From Streptomyces antimycoticus (lineage in GTDB: Bacteria; Actinomycetota; Actinomycetes; Streptomycetales; Streptomycetaceae), in NCBI RefSeq assembly GCF_005405925.1, contig NZ_BJHV01000001.1:2170001-2234000 (forward strand): 64,000 nt of DNA, written 5' to 3'. Shown here piece after piece: positions 36,117 to 43,778 of the stretch. Both the position numbers and the translations under genes were made by a program. How positions within the stretch are numbered: position 1 is the stretch's first letter; every line of letters begins with the position of its first letter. The notes below the pieces were generated by a model. It saw only the letters and a program-made list of their open reading frames with translations, did no database searches and was not told the origin of the DNA.

Positions 36117-36139
36117 AGGTACCTCTGGCACAGGTACCT
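36117..36139. promoter_or_regulatory. Tandem AGGTACCT palindromes, putative HxlR operator
   Basis: Two identical 8-bp palindromes AGGTACCT at 36117-36124 and 36132-36139, 15 bp apart centre to centre, lie between the divergent quinone oxidoreductase and HxlR genes, 8-16 bp upstream of the regulator start. Paired palindromic GTAC-type sites fit binding by an HxlR/MarR-like dimer and autoregulation. Confidence 0.55.
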
Positions 36140-36146
36140 TGGCGCC

Positions 36147-36539
36147 ATGAGCGGTTTCGGTCCCGGTGGTCCCTTTCTCGCCGACTGCCCGGCGCGTCTG
36201 GCGGTCGAGCTCATCGGCGACAAGTGGACGGCGGTCGTGCTCTACGGCCTCAGCCGGGGCCCGGTGCGCCATGGCGAGCTGATCGAGCTGATCGGCGGCA
36301 TCTCCCGCAAGATGCTCACCCAGACGCTCCGACGGCTCGAGGCGCACGGCCTCATCCGCCGCCACGCCTACGCCGAGGTGCCGCCCCGGGTCGAGTACGA
36401 GCTCACCCCGCTCGGGGCGACGCTGATCGATCCGATCCACATGCTGACCGAGTGGGCGAGGGCGAACGGCGACGCGGTGCTCGACGCGCTCGACGCCGAT
36501 CCCGAGCCGGTCGCCCCCAGCGAACCAGGCCCCCGCTAG
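36147..36539 (+). CDS. HxlR-family transcriptional regulator
   Basis: 130 residues. MSGFGPGGPFLADCPARLAVELIGDKWTAVVLYGLSRGPVRHGELIELIGGISRKMLTQTLRRLEAHGLIRR is a classic HxlR winged helix, with Cys14 just before the first helix (C-P-x-x-L-x-V-E-L-I-G-D-K-W). That N-terminal Cys is the redox or electrophile sensor in several HxlR proteins such as HypR and QorR-type regulators. The wing is YAEVPPRVEYELTPLG. It almost certainly represses or activates the divergent quinone oxidoreductase, a QorR/QorA-like pair. Confidence 0.92.
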   Translation: MSGFGPGGPFLADCPARLAVELIGDKWTAVVLYGLSRGPVRHGELIELIGGISRKMLTQTLRRLEAHGLIRRHAYAEVPPRVEYELTPLGATLIDPIHMLTEWARANGDAVLDALDADPEPVAPSEPGPR

Positions 36540-36581
36540 GGCACTGAGGCTCACCACACCCCGCCCGGGTGTGGGAGCCGA

Positions 36582-36821
36582 TCACCTGGGGCCGGGGAGT
36601 TCCGGCAGGGCGCGGGGCGTGGAGCCAGGCGGTGAGCGGCGCGTCGAGAGGCTGCGCGGCGCGGCGCCCGGCGAGAGCGGTGAACTCCTCGGTGGGACGG
36701 TGGCGTGGCGGTAGGTGGCCGTCCATTCGCGCAGCACCGCGAAGAGGGTGTCGTCGCCGAGGACCGTACGGAGCGCGTGCAGCGTCAGTGCGCCCCGCTG
36801 GTGGACCCGGTCGTCGAACAT
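36582..36821 (-). pseudogene. C-terminal scrap of an M1-family aminopeptidase
   Basis: MFDDRVHQRGALTLHALRT, VLGDDTLFAVLREWTATYRH, then (in the neighbouring frame) EEFTALAGRRAAQPLDA and TAWLHAPR, then back to LPELPGPR, reconstruct the last ~75 residues of an M1 metallopeptidase. The zinc site (HExxH...E) and the rest of the gene are missing, and two compensating frame changes lie within 80 codons. Remnant only. Confidence 0.6.
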
Positions 36822-36836
36822 GATCGTGTCTCCTGC

Positions 36837-37454
36837 TCACGCGACGTTCGGTGAAAAGGGCCCTGCGGCGAGAGACGGCCAGTCGACCTCAGTGAGGTCG
36901 GACACGACGATGTCCGCCGCTCGAAGGGCGGCGGCGGGGTGTGTGGTGGTGATCCCCACGCAGCTCAGTCCGGCCGCCTTGGCCGCCGCGATACCCGCGG
37001 GTGCGTCCTCGAAGGCAACCGCCCGGTCCGGGTCGACTCCCAGGGCCGCGCACCCGGACCGGTAGCCCTCGGGGTGGGGCTTCCCCTGACGAACGTCCTC
37101 AGCCGAGATCATCGCGGCGAACAGGTCCGCGCCCCCGACGAGTTGGAGGAGTTCGACCGCGTACTTCCGCGGACCGGAGGTCACCACCGCGATCGGGACT
37201 CCGTCCGCGTGCAATCGCCTCACCAGCGCCTCGGCTCCCCGAACCGGGTAGGCCGGGGGGCTGTCCGGCCCGTTCAGATAGCCGAGCGCCTCGTGGAAGA
37301 GCTCCTGGACGGTACAGCCGGGAAATCGGTGCACATGCTCCGCGAGCGCCTCGTCACCACGGCGCCCGACGAAGCCGGCGAGCAACGCCTCGTCGGCAGC
37401 GAGCCCATGACTCACCGAGTACTGCGCGAGCTGCGCCACGACGTAGGCGTGATC
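36837..37454 (-). pseudogene. HAD-superfamily phosphatase lacking its N-terminal catalytic motif
   Basis: From HAYVVAQLAQYSVSHGLAADEALLAGFVG through the cap domain, AVVTSGPRKYAVELL (motif II), QGKPHPEGYRSGCAALGVDPDRAVAFEDAPAGIAAAKAAG (motifs III and IV) to DIVVSDLTEVDW, this is a beta-phosphoglucomutase-like HAD phosphatase. Motif I (DxDGT), which supplies the nucleophilic Asp, should sit about ten residues before HAYVV, but the upstream sequence is unrelated. The frame stays open to 37706 without homology. The gene is truncated at a rearrangement junction near 37455, and a product would be inactive. Confidence 0.65.
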
Positions 37455-37524
37455 GCGGTGGTGCCGTTCGTCGCGGCGTGCTTCGCGATCCTCACCGCGG
37501 GCCCGGATCCCGCGGCACACAACT

Positions 37525-37580
37525 GCTGTGGCCCAAGGCGGGCAGGTTGCTCTACGGCGGGTTCCCGACCGGCGTGGTCC
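37525..37580 (+). pseudogene. Trace of an aldehyde dehydrogenase gene
   Basis: LLWPKAGRLLYGGFPTGVV on the plus strand resembles the AGRLLFNGFPTGV segment near the C-terminus of alpha-ketoglutaric semialdehyde-type aldehyde dehydrogenases. No other part of such a gene is recognisable around it. Single-motif evidence. Confidence 0.35.
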
Positions 37581-37769
37581 ACCCTTCCTCGTCACGCGCC
37601 CTCGGCGTGCGGCACCACCGGACAGGCCCTGAGCGCGGCCCGGTCGGCAGTGTCGGGACGCCTCGGGGTTGCCCGGCGCCGGCGCCCGGAGAACTCCCGT
37701 CATCACAGGTCACACGGCACGCCTGCGTCATCAAGGCCCCCATGGGCAATCACCGCTCGGTGGATCCGG

Positions 37770-37880
37770 CTTCAAAGTTTGAGCACAAATTGCACACAAC
37801 TCTTCTTCAGGCGGGCCCCGATGTTCTAGATTGACCCGTGCTTCACATGTTTGGACACGAGCGACAAATAATGATCTACA
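37770..37880 (+). promoter_or_regulatory. Probable promoter region of the polysaccharide locus
   Basis: A distinctly AT-rich island (TTCAAAGTTTGAGCACAAAT, TTGCACACAACTCTTCTTC, TGTTCTAGATTGACC, GACAAATAATGATCTACAG) in a roughly 70% GC setting, directly upstream of the structured leader and the co-directional gene run. TTCAAAGTTTGAG contains an inverted repeat CAAA-N1-TTTG. No unambiguous -35/-10 pair could be assigned. Confidence 0.4.
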
Positions 37881-37881
37881 G

Positions 37882-38052
37882 GTCCGGCGCTACGGGCGGC
37901 CAGCAGGCGCGTCCCCGGCGCCGGACGTGGGGTTGATCAATTCTCGGAGCCCGAGAGGGGCGGCCTTGGGTGTGGGGAGCACCCGAGGTTTCGACGGGCT
38001 CCCACGCACCTCGAGAGTCTGGCAAGACACGCGAGTCCGCACCCGTCCGGGT
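37882..38052 (+). ncRNA. Hairpin-rich 5' leader upstream of the polysaccharide locus
   Basis: Consecutive potential stems: GTCCGGCGC/GCGCCGGAC (37882-37890 with 37918-37926), CTCGG/CCGAG (37943-37955), GTGGG-AGC/GCTCCCAC with an inner CCCG/CGGG (37972-38005), GTCT/AGAC (about 38018-38030) and ACCCG/CGGGT (38041-38052). No protein with normal codon bias is encoded. It could be a cis-acting RNA, but GC-rich DNA forms hairpins readily and no known riboswitch consensus was recognised. Confidence 0.35.
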
Positions 38053-38097
38053 GGGGTGTCCAAGTAGCGCTGCGATTCCGGGATGTCATTCGCGGGG

Positions 38098-38202
38098 GCG
38101 GGGGCCTCCGGCGGAGGAACAGCGCGATGGGGGGCGGGGGCCTCCCGAGGGGAGGAACAGTGCGGGAGGCGGGGGCGCCTCCCGAGGGGGAGGAACAGTG
38201 TT
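38098..38202 (+). repeat. Three tandem ~35-bp repeats, each with a self-paired Shine-Dalgarno
   Basis: Copies at 38098-38126, 38133-38164 and 38168-38202 share GGCGGGGGC-(GC)CCTCC-n-GGAGG-AACAG(T/C)G. In each, the CCTCC can pair with the following GGAGG, hiding a ribosome binding site that is followed at proper spacing by ATG (copy 1, 38127) or GTG (copies 2 and 3). They lie just upstream of the priming sugar transferase. Confidence 0.75.
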
Positions 38203-38204
38203 AG
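38127..38204 (+). CDS. Possible 25-codon leader ORF within the tandem repeats
   Basis: ATG at 38127, eight bases after the first GGAGG, opens a 25-codon Gly/Glu-rich frame (MGGGGLPRGG...) that ends in a TAG at 38202-38204. The stop directly follows the GTG of the third repeat (38198-38200) in another frame. It may be an upstream ORF coupling translation of the locus; it could equally be a by-product of the repeat. Confidence 0.2.
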   Translation: MGGGGLPRGGTVREAGAPPEGEEQC

Positions 38205-38241
38205 GCGAACACGTCGAACCACTGGGGACCTGGGGGGTTCT

Positions 38242-39720
38242 GTGCGGCGAGGGGGATTACTCAGCCCGTTTTCGTCAGAGCGCGGGCGTCTGGCGAACGG
38301 GGCAGTCAGCCGGCCCGCGAACAACTGGGAGCAGCGGTACCGCCGTACCGTGATCACCAGCGATACCGTGGCCACCGCCTTCGTGGTGGCGGCGATCGGC
38401 AACTTCTTCGGGGCCCGGGACGCGGCCAACTGGCACGAGAAGTGGGGAATTCTCGCATTCGGCACCGAGCTGCTGGTGCTGGGGGCGCTTGCGGTGAGCC
38501 GGTCATGGGCTCCGGCCGTGCTCGGCCAGGGCGCCGAGGAATTCCGCCGGCTCGGACGCTCACTGTTCACGGCGACCGTCGTCCTGGCGCTCGGCGGGAT
38601 CGCCCTGACCTCGCGCAACATCAAGCTCTGGATCTTCGTCGCGATCCCCGCGATCGCGCTCATCACCATGACCGCGCGGTATGTGCTCCGCCTCTGGCTG
38701 CACAAACAGCGCAAGGAAGGACGGTGCCTGAGACCGGTGCTCGCTGCCGGGAGCCCGGCCACCGTGCGCGACCTGATCGCCCGAACCCGCAAGTTCCCGC
38801 ACCTCGGCTGGCGGGTGGAGGCGGTGTGCACGACGGACGGTCGCGGGCTCGACAGTGACCAACTGGACGGAGTGCGGGTCGTCGGCCGACTGACGGACGT
38901 CGCCAAGCACGTCCGTCACGACGGCTACCGGGTCGTCGCGGTCACACCGGACCCGCATTGGTCACCGGACCGGCTGCAGCGGCTGGCCTGGAACCTCGAA
39001 GGCAGCGATGCCGAGATGGTCGTGGCCCCCGTGCTGATGGAGGTGGCCGGCCCGCGGCTGCACGTCGACGCGGTGCTCGGGATCCCACTGCTGCGGGTCA
39101 GCATGCCGACCTTCACCGGGGGCCGCCGGGCGATCAAGGGGGTTGTCGATCGGGTGGGCGCGGCGGTCCTCCTGCTGCTATTCGCGCCGCTGATGGTGCT
39201 CGTCGGACTGCTCGTGCTGCTGGACAGTCGGGGTGGGGCGTTCTACCGCCAGCGCAGGGTCGGCAAGGACGGCCGCGAGTTCACCATTCTCAAGTTCCGC
39301 ACCATGGTCGCCGGGGCCCACGGGGCACGTACGGAGCTGGCCGACCGCAACGAGGGCGCGGGCCTGCTGTTCAAGCTCCGCCGGGATCCGCGGGTGACCC
39401 GGGTGGGAGCAGTGCTGCGCCGGTACTCGCTCGACGAGCTCCCGCAGCTCTTCAACGTGCTCACCGGATCGATGTCGCTCGTCGGACCGCGGCCTCCGCT
39501 ACCGGAGGAGTCCGCCGCGTACGGCCCGGACATCCGGCGGCGGCTGCTGGTCAAGCCCGGGCTCACCGGCCTGTGGCAGATCAGTGGACGCAGCGACCTG
39601 CCGTGGGAGGAGGCGGTCCGCCTCGACCTGCGGTACGTGGAGGACTGGTCGCTCGCCCTGGACACAGTGATCTTGTGGAAGACGCTGCGTGCGGTGCTCC
39701 ACGGGCAGGGGGCGTACTGA
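38242..39720 (+). CDS. Polyprenyl-phosphate sugar phosphotransferase (exopolysaccharide priming enzyme)
   Basis: About 492 residues. The N-terminal half has four hydrophobic segments (SDTVATAFVVAAIGNFF, GILAFGTELLVLGALAVS, LFTATVVLALGGIALTS, LWIFVAIPAIALITMTARYVL) and a CoA-binding-like CcdA/WcaJ middle domain. The C-terminal bacterial sugar transferase domain has one more helix (RVGAAVLLLLFAPLMVLVG), then FYRQRRVGKDGREFTILKFRTM, LFKLRRDPRVTRVGAVLRRYSLDELPQLFNVL and MSLVGPRPPLPEE. It transfers a sugar-1-phosphate to undecaprenyl phosphate, the first step of repeat-unit assembly. The start is uncertain: GTG 38242 is in frame, but the better GGAGG/GTG at 38198 is in another frame and would need one restored base. 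Confidence 0.9.
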   Translation: MRRGGLLSPFSSERGRLANGAVSRPANNWEQRYRRTVITSDTVATAFVVAAIGNFFGARDAANWHEKWGILAFGTELLVLGALAVSRSWAPAVLGQGAEEFRRLGRSLFTATVVLALGGIALTSRNIKLWIFVAIPAIALITMTARYVLRLWLHKQRKEGRCLRPVLAAGSPATVRDLIARTRKFPHLGWRVEAVCTTDGRGLDSDQLDGVRVVGRLTDVAKHVRHDGYRVVAVTPDPHWSPDRLQRLAWNLEGSDAEMVVAPVLMEVAGPRLHVDAVLGIPLLRVSMPTFTGGRRAIKGVVDRVGAAVLLLLFAPLMVLVGLLVLLDSRGGAFYRQRRVGKDGREFTILKFRTMVAGAHGARTELADRNEGAGLLFKLRRDPRVTRVGAVLRRYSLDELPQLFNVLTGSMSLVGPRPPLPEESAAYGPDIRRRLLVKPGLTGLWQISGRSDLPWEEAVRLDLRYVEDWSLALDTVILWKTLRAVLHGQGAY

Positions 39721-39790
39721 TGCGCGGAGGTCGTCCGACCGGCGCGCGGACCGCAGGCCGCAAGGGCCTGCCTGGGGGGAGAGACGGGTC

Positions 39791-41115
39791 ATGAGAGTCA
39801 GCGTTTTCGGGCTCGGCTACGTGGGCTGCGTGTCGGCCGCGTGCCTGGCCAGCATGGGGCACGAGGTCATCGGGGTGGACGTCAACCAGATGAAGGTCGA
39901 CCTGGTCAACGACGGCAAGGCCCCGGTGGTCGAGGAGCGGATCGGCGAGCTCATCGCCGAGGTCGTGCGGACCGGAGCGTTACGCGCCACCGGCGACGTC
40001 CGCGAGGCGATCAAGGACAGCGAGGTGTCGCTGGTCTGCGTGGGCACACCGTCGGAGCCCAACGGCAGCCTGTGCACCACGTATCTGGAGCGGGTCACCG
40101 AGCAGATCGGCGCCGCGCTGGCCGAGGGGCCGAGCAGGGGGGCCGGCAGACCGTCGTATTCCGCAGCACCATGCTCCCGGGCACGTGTCTGAACCTGCTG
40201 GTGCCGATCCTGGAGAAGAACGTCGGCGGCACAGCCGGGGTGGACTTCGGGGTCGCGGTCAACCCGGAGTTCCTGCGCGAGGGCACGAGCGTGCGGGACT
40301 TCTTCGACCCGCCCAAGACCGTCATCGGCGAGCTCGACCCGGCAAGCGGCGACGCGGTGATGGCGCTGTACGACGGCTTGCCCGGCGAGGTGTTCCGGGT
40401 GCCGGTCCCGACAGCCGAGGCGATCAAATACGCGGACAACGCGTTCCACGGCCTCAAGATCGGCTTCGCGAACGAGCTGGGCGCGGTGTGCCAGGCGCTC
40501 GGGGTGGACTCGCACCAGGTGATGGACGTGTTCCTGGCCGACCGCAAGCTGAACATCAGCCCCGCCTACTTGCGGCCCGGCTTCGCCTTCGGTGGCTCCT
40601 GTCTGCCCAAGGACCTGCGCAGCCTGGTCCATGCGGCGCAGCGGGCCGACGTCTCGGTTCCCATTCTCGCCCACGTACTGCCCTCCAACTCCGAACATCT
40701 GCAACGCGCGGTGGACCTGGTCGAGCGCACCGGCAAGCGCCGGATAGGCATGTTCGGGCTGTCCTTCAAACCCGGCACCGACGACCTCCGCGAGAGCCCG
40801 CTCGTCGAACTGGCGGAGAGGCTCTTCGGCAAGGGCTACGACCTGCGGATCTACGACGCCAACGTCAACCTCTCCCGGCTGATCGGCGCGAACCGCGAGT
40901 ACATCGAGAACCGGCTGCCGCACCTCGCGCAGCTGCTCGCGGAATCCGTCGGCGAGGTGCTCGAACACGCCGAGGTGTGCCTGGTCGGGACCAGGGATCC
41001 GGCCGTGCTGGCGGCGCTGCCCCAGGGCGACGGTCCGGTGCTTGTCGACCTCATCCGCCTTCCCGACGCCGAGGCGCGCCGGGCCGAACCGGGGTACATG
41101 GGCCTTGCTTGGTGA
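39791..41115 (+). pseudogene. GDP-mannose/UDP-glucose 6-dehydrogenase (AlgD-like), frame broken
   Basis: MRVSVFGLGYVGCVSAACLA opens the NAD-binding domain in one frame to about 40125; QTVVFRSTMLPGTCLN onward is in the other frame. The body shows DFFDPPKTVIGELD, the catalytic Cys in GFAFGGSCLPKDLRSL, and GLSFKPGTDDLRESPLVELAE. These read closer to GDP-mannose dehydrogenase AlgD than to UDP-glucose dehydrogenases. It oxidises the C6 alcohol to a uronic acid with two NAD+. The break lies in GCCGAGGGGCCGAG / GGGGGG; removing an 8-bp tandem duplication or adding one G both repair it. Its stop overlaps the next gene's GTG start. Confidence 0.82.
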
Positions 41116-42384
41116 CACGCCGTTTGATGAGACAGCCGGCGGCGACGGGTCGCACCGGCGCGCGCTGATCCTGGTGGAGAACCTGTCGGTGCCGTTCGAC
41201 CGGCGGGTGTGGCAGGAGTGCACGACGCTGCGCGACGCGGGCTGGGAGGTGCACGTCATCTGTCCCCGGGGGAAAAGCGGGACACGGAGCCCGAGGCGGA
41301 GATCGACGGGGTGCGGATCCACCGCTACCCGTTGCGCGCGGCCACCGGAGGACCGGCCGGGTACCTGCGGGAGTACGGATCGGCGCTGTGGCACACGGTC
41401 CGGCTGGCCCGCAAGGTCGGCCCGGTCGACGTGGTCCACGCCTGCAACCCGCCGGATCTGCTGTTCCTGCCGGCACGGTGGCTGAAGCGGCGCGGTGCGC
41501 GGTTCGTCTTCGACCAGCACGACCTGGTACCCGAGCTGTACCTCTCCCGGTTCGACCGCGGCGAAGACCTGCTCTACCGCGCCGTGTGCGCGCTGGAACG
41601 GCGGACCTACCGGGCCGCGGACATCGTGCTCGCCACGAACGAGAGCTACCGGGACGTCGCGCTGCGCCGTGGCGGCCGGAGGGCGGAGGACGTCTTCGTG
41701 GTGCGCAGCGCGCCCCAGATCGACCGGTTCCAACCGGTGCCTCCCGAGCCGGAGTTGAAGCGCGGCAAGCCTCATCTGCTGTGCTACCTCGGCGTCATGG
41801 GGCCTCAGGACGGCGTCGACTACGCCTTGCGGGCCCTCGCGAAGCTGCGCGACGAGCTCGGACGGACCGACTGGCACGCGGTGTTCGTCGGCGCCGGCGA
41901 CGCCTTCGACGCGATGGTGGACCTGTCCCGGCAGCTCGGGCTCTCCGAGCAGGTGCGGTTCACCGGACGCATCCCGGACGCCGACCTGGTGCGCTACCTG
42001 TCCACGGCGGACGTGTGCCTCTCCCCCGACCCGCGCAATCCGCTCAACGACGTGTCGACCATGAACAAGGTCCTGGAGTACATGGCGATGGGCCGGCCGA
42101 TCGTCTCGTTCGACCTGAAGGAGGCGCGCGTCTCCGCCGGTGACGCCGCGGTCTACGCGCCCGCCAACGACGAGGCCGAATTCGCCGGGCTCATCGCGCT
42201 GCTCCTCGACGATCCGGAGAAACGGGCCCGGATGGGCAAGATCGGCCAGGAGCGGATCGGCGGGCCGCTCTCCTGGCGGAACTCGCAAGCGTCGCTGCTC
42301 GCCGCCTACGCCGCTGCCTGCCGCGACCGCACTCCGGTGCCGGCGGGCTACCCGGCGCGGTCAGGGAAGAGGCCGCACCGTTGA
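41112..42384 (+). pseudogene. GT4-family glycosyltransferase, two apparent 1-base deletions
   Basis: GTG 41112 overlaps the previous TGA. The enzyme body reads RALILVENLSVPFDRRVWQEC, then ICPRGK, then in the next frame KRDTEPEAEIDGVRIHRYPL, VDVVHACNPPDLLFLP, FDQHDLVPELYLSRF, CYLGVMGPQDGVDYALRAL and ADVCLSPDPRNPLNDVSTMNKVLEYMAMGRPIVSFDL, with the GT-B donor-site Glu in the last block. Restoring one base near 41157 and one in the GGGGGAAAA run near 41272 joins everything into a ~425-residue glycosyltransferase. It probably adds an early sugar to the lipid-linked unit after the priming enzyme. Confidence 0.82.
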
Positions 42385-43778
42385 GCGATGACACAATACG
42401 CCTGGTCACGATCGGGCGGATGCTCCGTCGGCGCTGGCGGCTTCTCACCGTCGTCGCCGTGCTGGGTGCGCTCGTCGGTTACGGCACCTCCCTGCTGTTT
42501 CCGCCGCGGTACACGACGTCGGCATCGGTACTGCTGCCGGGGCAGTGGGAGGAGCGCGAGCTGCTGACTCAGGCGGAGATCGCGACCAGTTCGGTGGTGG
42601 TCGACCGCGTGGCCGCCACGCTCGGCTGGCCCGGGGTCAGCGGCAGCGAGCTGCGGGAGCGAGTGAGCGCCAAGGCCGCCGACGGGAACATCATCAAGAT
42701 CTCGGGTACGGCCGACACCCCGGAACGTGCGCGGCAGCTCTCCGACCAGGTGGCCCAGCAATTCATCACCTTCGCCGCGCGGCTCGCGGGCGACAACACC
42801 GACCCCGAATCGGCGGCCGGGCCCGAGGACTTGCGGAAGATGGTGGTGCAGACCAACCGCCGCATCACCGACCTGGCCGAGGCGGCCGATCCGGGGCAGA
42901 CCGTGGAGAGCGTGCAGGCCCGCACCGAGCTCGCGAAGCTGCGTACCGCGCTGCAGGAGGCCGTGAAAAAGCTGGACGAGGCCGACCCGACGACCAACAG
43001 GGCCAACATGGTCGTCATGGGGCCGGCGGCCCGGCCGACCGGCGAGGCCGCGCCGACGAGGACGCAGTTCATCGTCGCCGGGGCGCTGCTGTTCTTCCTG
43101 CTCGCGGTCATCGGCCATCTCGCCGCCGCACGGGTGAGTCGCCGACCGCGCACCGCACCGGAGATCGCCGCGGCGCTGGGCTCCACGTTGCTGGGTACCG
43201 TCGACGTACCTGGTGAACGGCGCGCGCACCGGCCGGACGGGCGTGGCCCGCGGGCCCGGATCCGCCGGCTGCTGGGCGTCGACATCCGGTGGGACCTACC
43301 GACCCCGCGGACGTCCGGCGACGAGACCGGCAGGCAGATCCGCTACCGGCGGGTGTGCGCCCGCCTCCGGGACCAGGTGCCGGCCCCCCGGCGGCTGCTG
43401 GTCGTCGTCCCGGACGGCGACGAGGTCGCCCGCCGGGCCGCCGGGCAGCTCGTCGCCGAGGCGGAGAGCGATCCTTCCCCGGCCTCTTCGAGCAGGGGAT
43501 ACCCCATGCTGCGGGTGGTCGGGGTTTCGGTGTCCCGGCCGATGGTGCCGGACCGCGAGAACGAGTCCGGTGCCCTGGTCGTGCTCAGCGCGGGCAGCCG
43601 GACCGCGGAGGAGCTCGCCGACGTCGCCGAGGCGTGTGCGGACGCGGGGCATGAGGTCGTCGGCACCGTCGTCGTCGGCACGGTCCGGGCCCGTCCGACA
43701 CGGTCTGCCGACCCTCCTCGGGATGCCGTCACGCCGGCGCTCACGGTCCGCGGCCACGGGCCGGGAGGTTCAGTGTGA
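42381..43778 (+). CDS. Wzz-like chain-length/assembly protein with degenerate C-terminal domain
   Basis: 465 residues from a TTG overlapping the previous stop. The first helix (LLTVVAVLGALVGYGTSLLFPP) and the second (FIVAGALLFFLLAVIGHLAAARV, about residues 228-250) bracket an extracytoplasmic, coiled-coil-rich segment, the Wzz/polysaccharide co-polymerase plan. The C-terminal cytoplasmic region resembles a tyrosine-kinase Rossmann fold (APRRLLVVVPDGDEVARRAAGQL) but has no Walker A GKS/T. A short ATGGGGTATCCCC-type element in reverse orientation is in frame near residue 370. It likely sets chain length or couples Wzy to export. Confidence 0.75.
   Translation: MSDDTIRLVTIGRMLRRRWRLLTVVAVLGALVGYGTSLLFPPRYTTSASVLLPGQWEERELLTQAEIATSSVVVDRVAATLGWPGVSGSELRERVSAKAADGNIIKISGTADTPERARQLSDQVAQQFITFAARLAGDNTDPESAAGPEDLRKMVVQTNRRITDLAEAADPGQTVESVQARTELAKLRTALQEAVKKLDEADPTTNRANMVVMGPAARPTGEAAPTRTQFIVAGALLFFLLAVIGHLAAARVSRRPRTAPEIAAALGSTLLGTVDVPGERRAHRPDGRGPRARIRRLLGVDIRWDLPTPRTSGDETGRQIRYRRVCARLRDQVPAPRRLLVVVPDGDEVARRAAGQLVAEAESDPSPASSSRGYPMLRVVGVSVSRPMVPDRENESGALVVLSAGSRTAEELADVAEACADAGHEVVGTVVVGTVRARPTRSADPPRDAVTPALTVRGHGPGGSV
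43473..43508 (-). repeat. ATGGGGTATCCCC element (reverse) inside the first Wzz-like gene
   Basis: The reverse complement reads CATGGGGTATCCCCTGCTCG and ends GCCGGGGAAGG. The element is 36 bp (12 codons) and keeps the frame, adding about PSPASSSRGYPM to the protein. Confidence 0.7.

Noticed and set aside
37831..38067. 78-codon frame overlapping the leader of the polysaccharide locus
   Set aside because: It lacks a good ribosome binding site and codon bias, and overlaps strong inverted repeats, so a non-coding leader is the simpler reading.
38098..38202. CRISPR-like array
   Set aside because: The three repeats are adjacent and imperfect, with no unique spacers; they are tandem Shine-Dalgarno hairpins.
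39817..42288. 823-codon open frame on the minus strand opposite the dehydrogenase and glycosyltransferase genes
   Set aside because: It is a high-GC shadow frame: the plus strand has clear family motifs in sequence order, while this frame has no recognisable domain and biased, repetitive composition.
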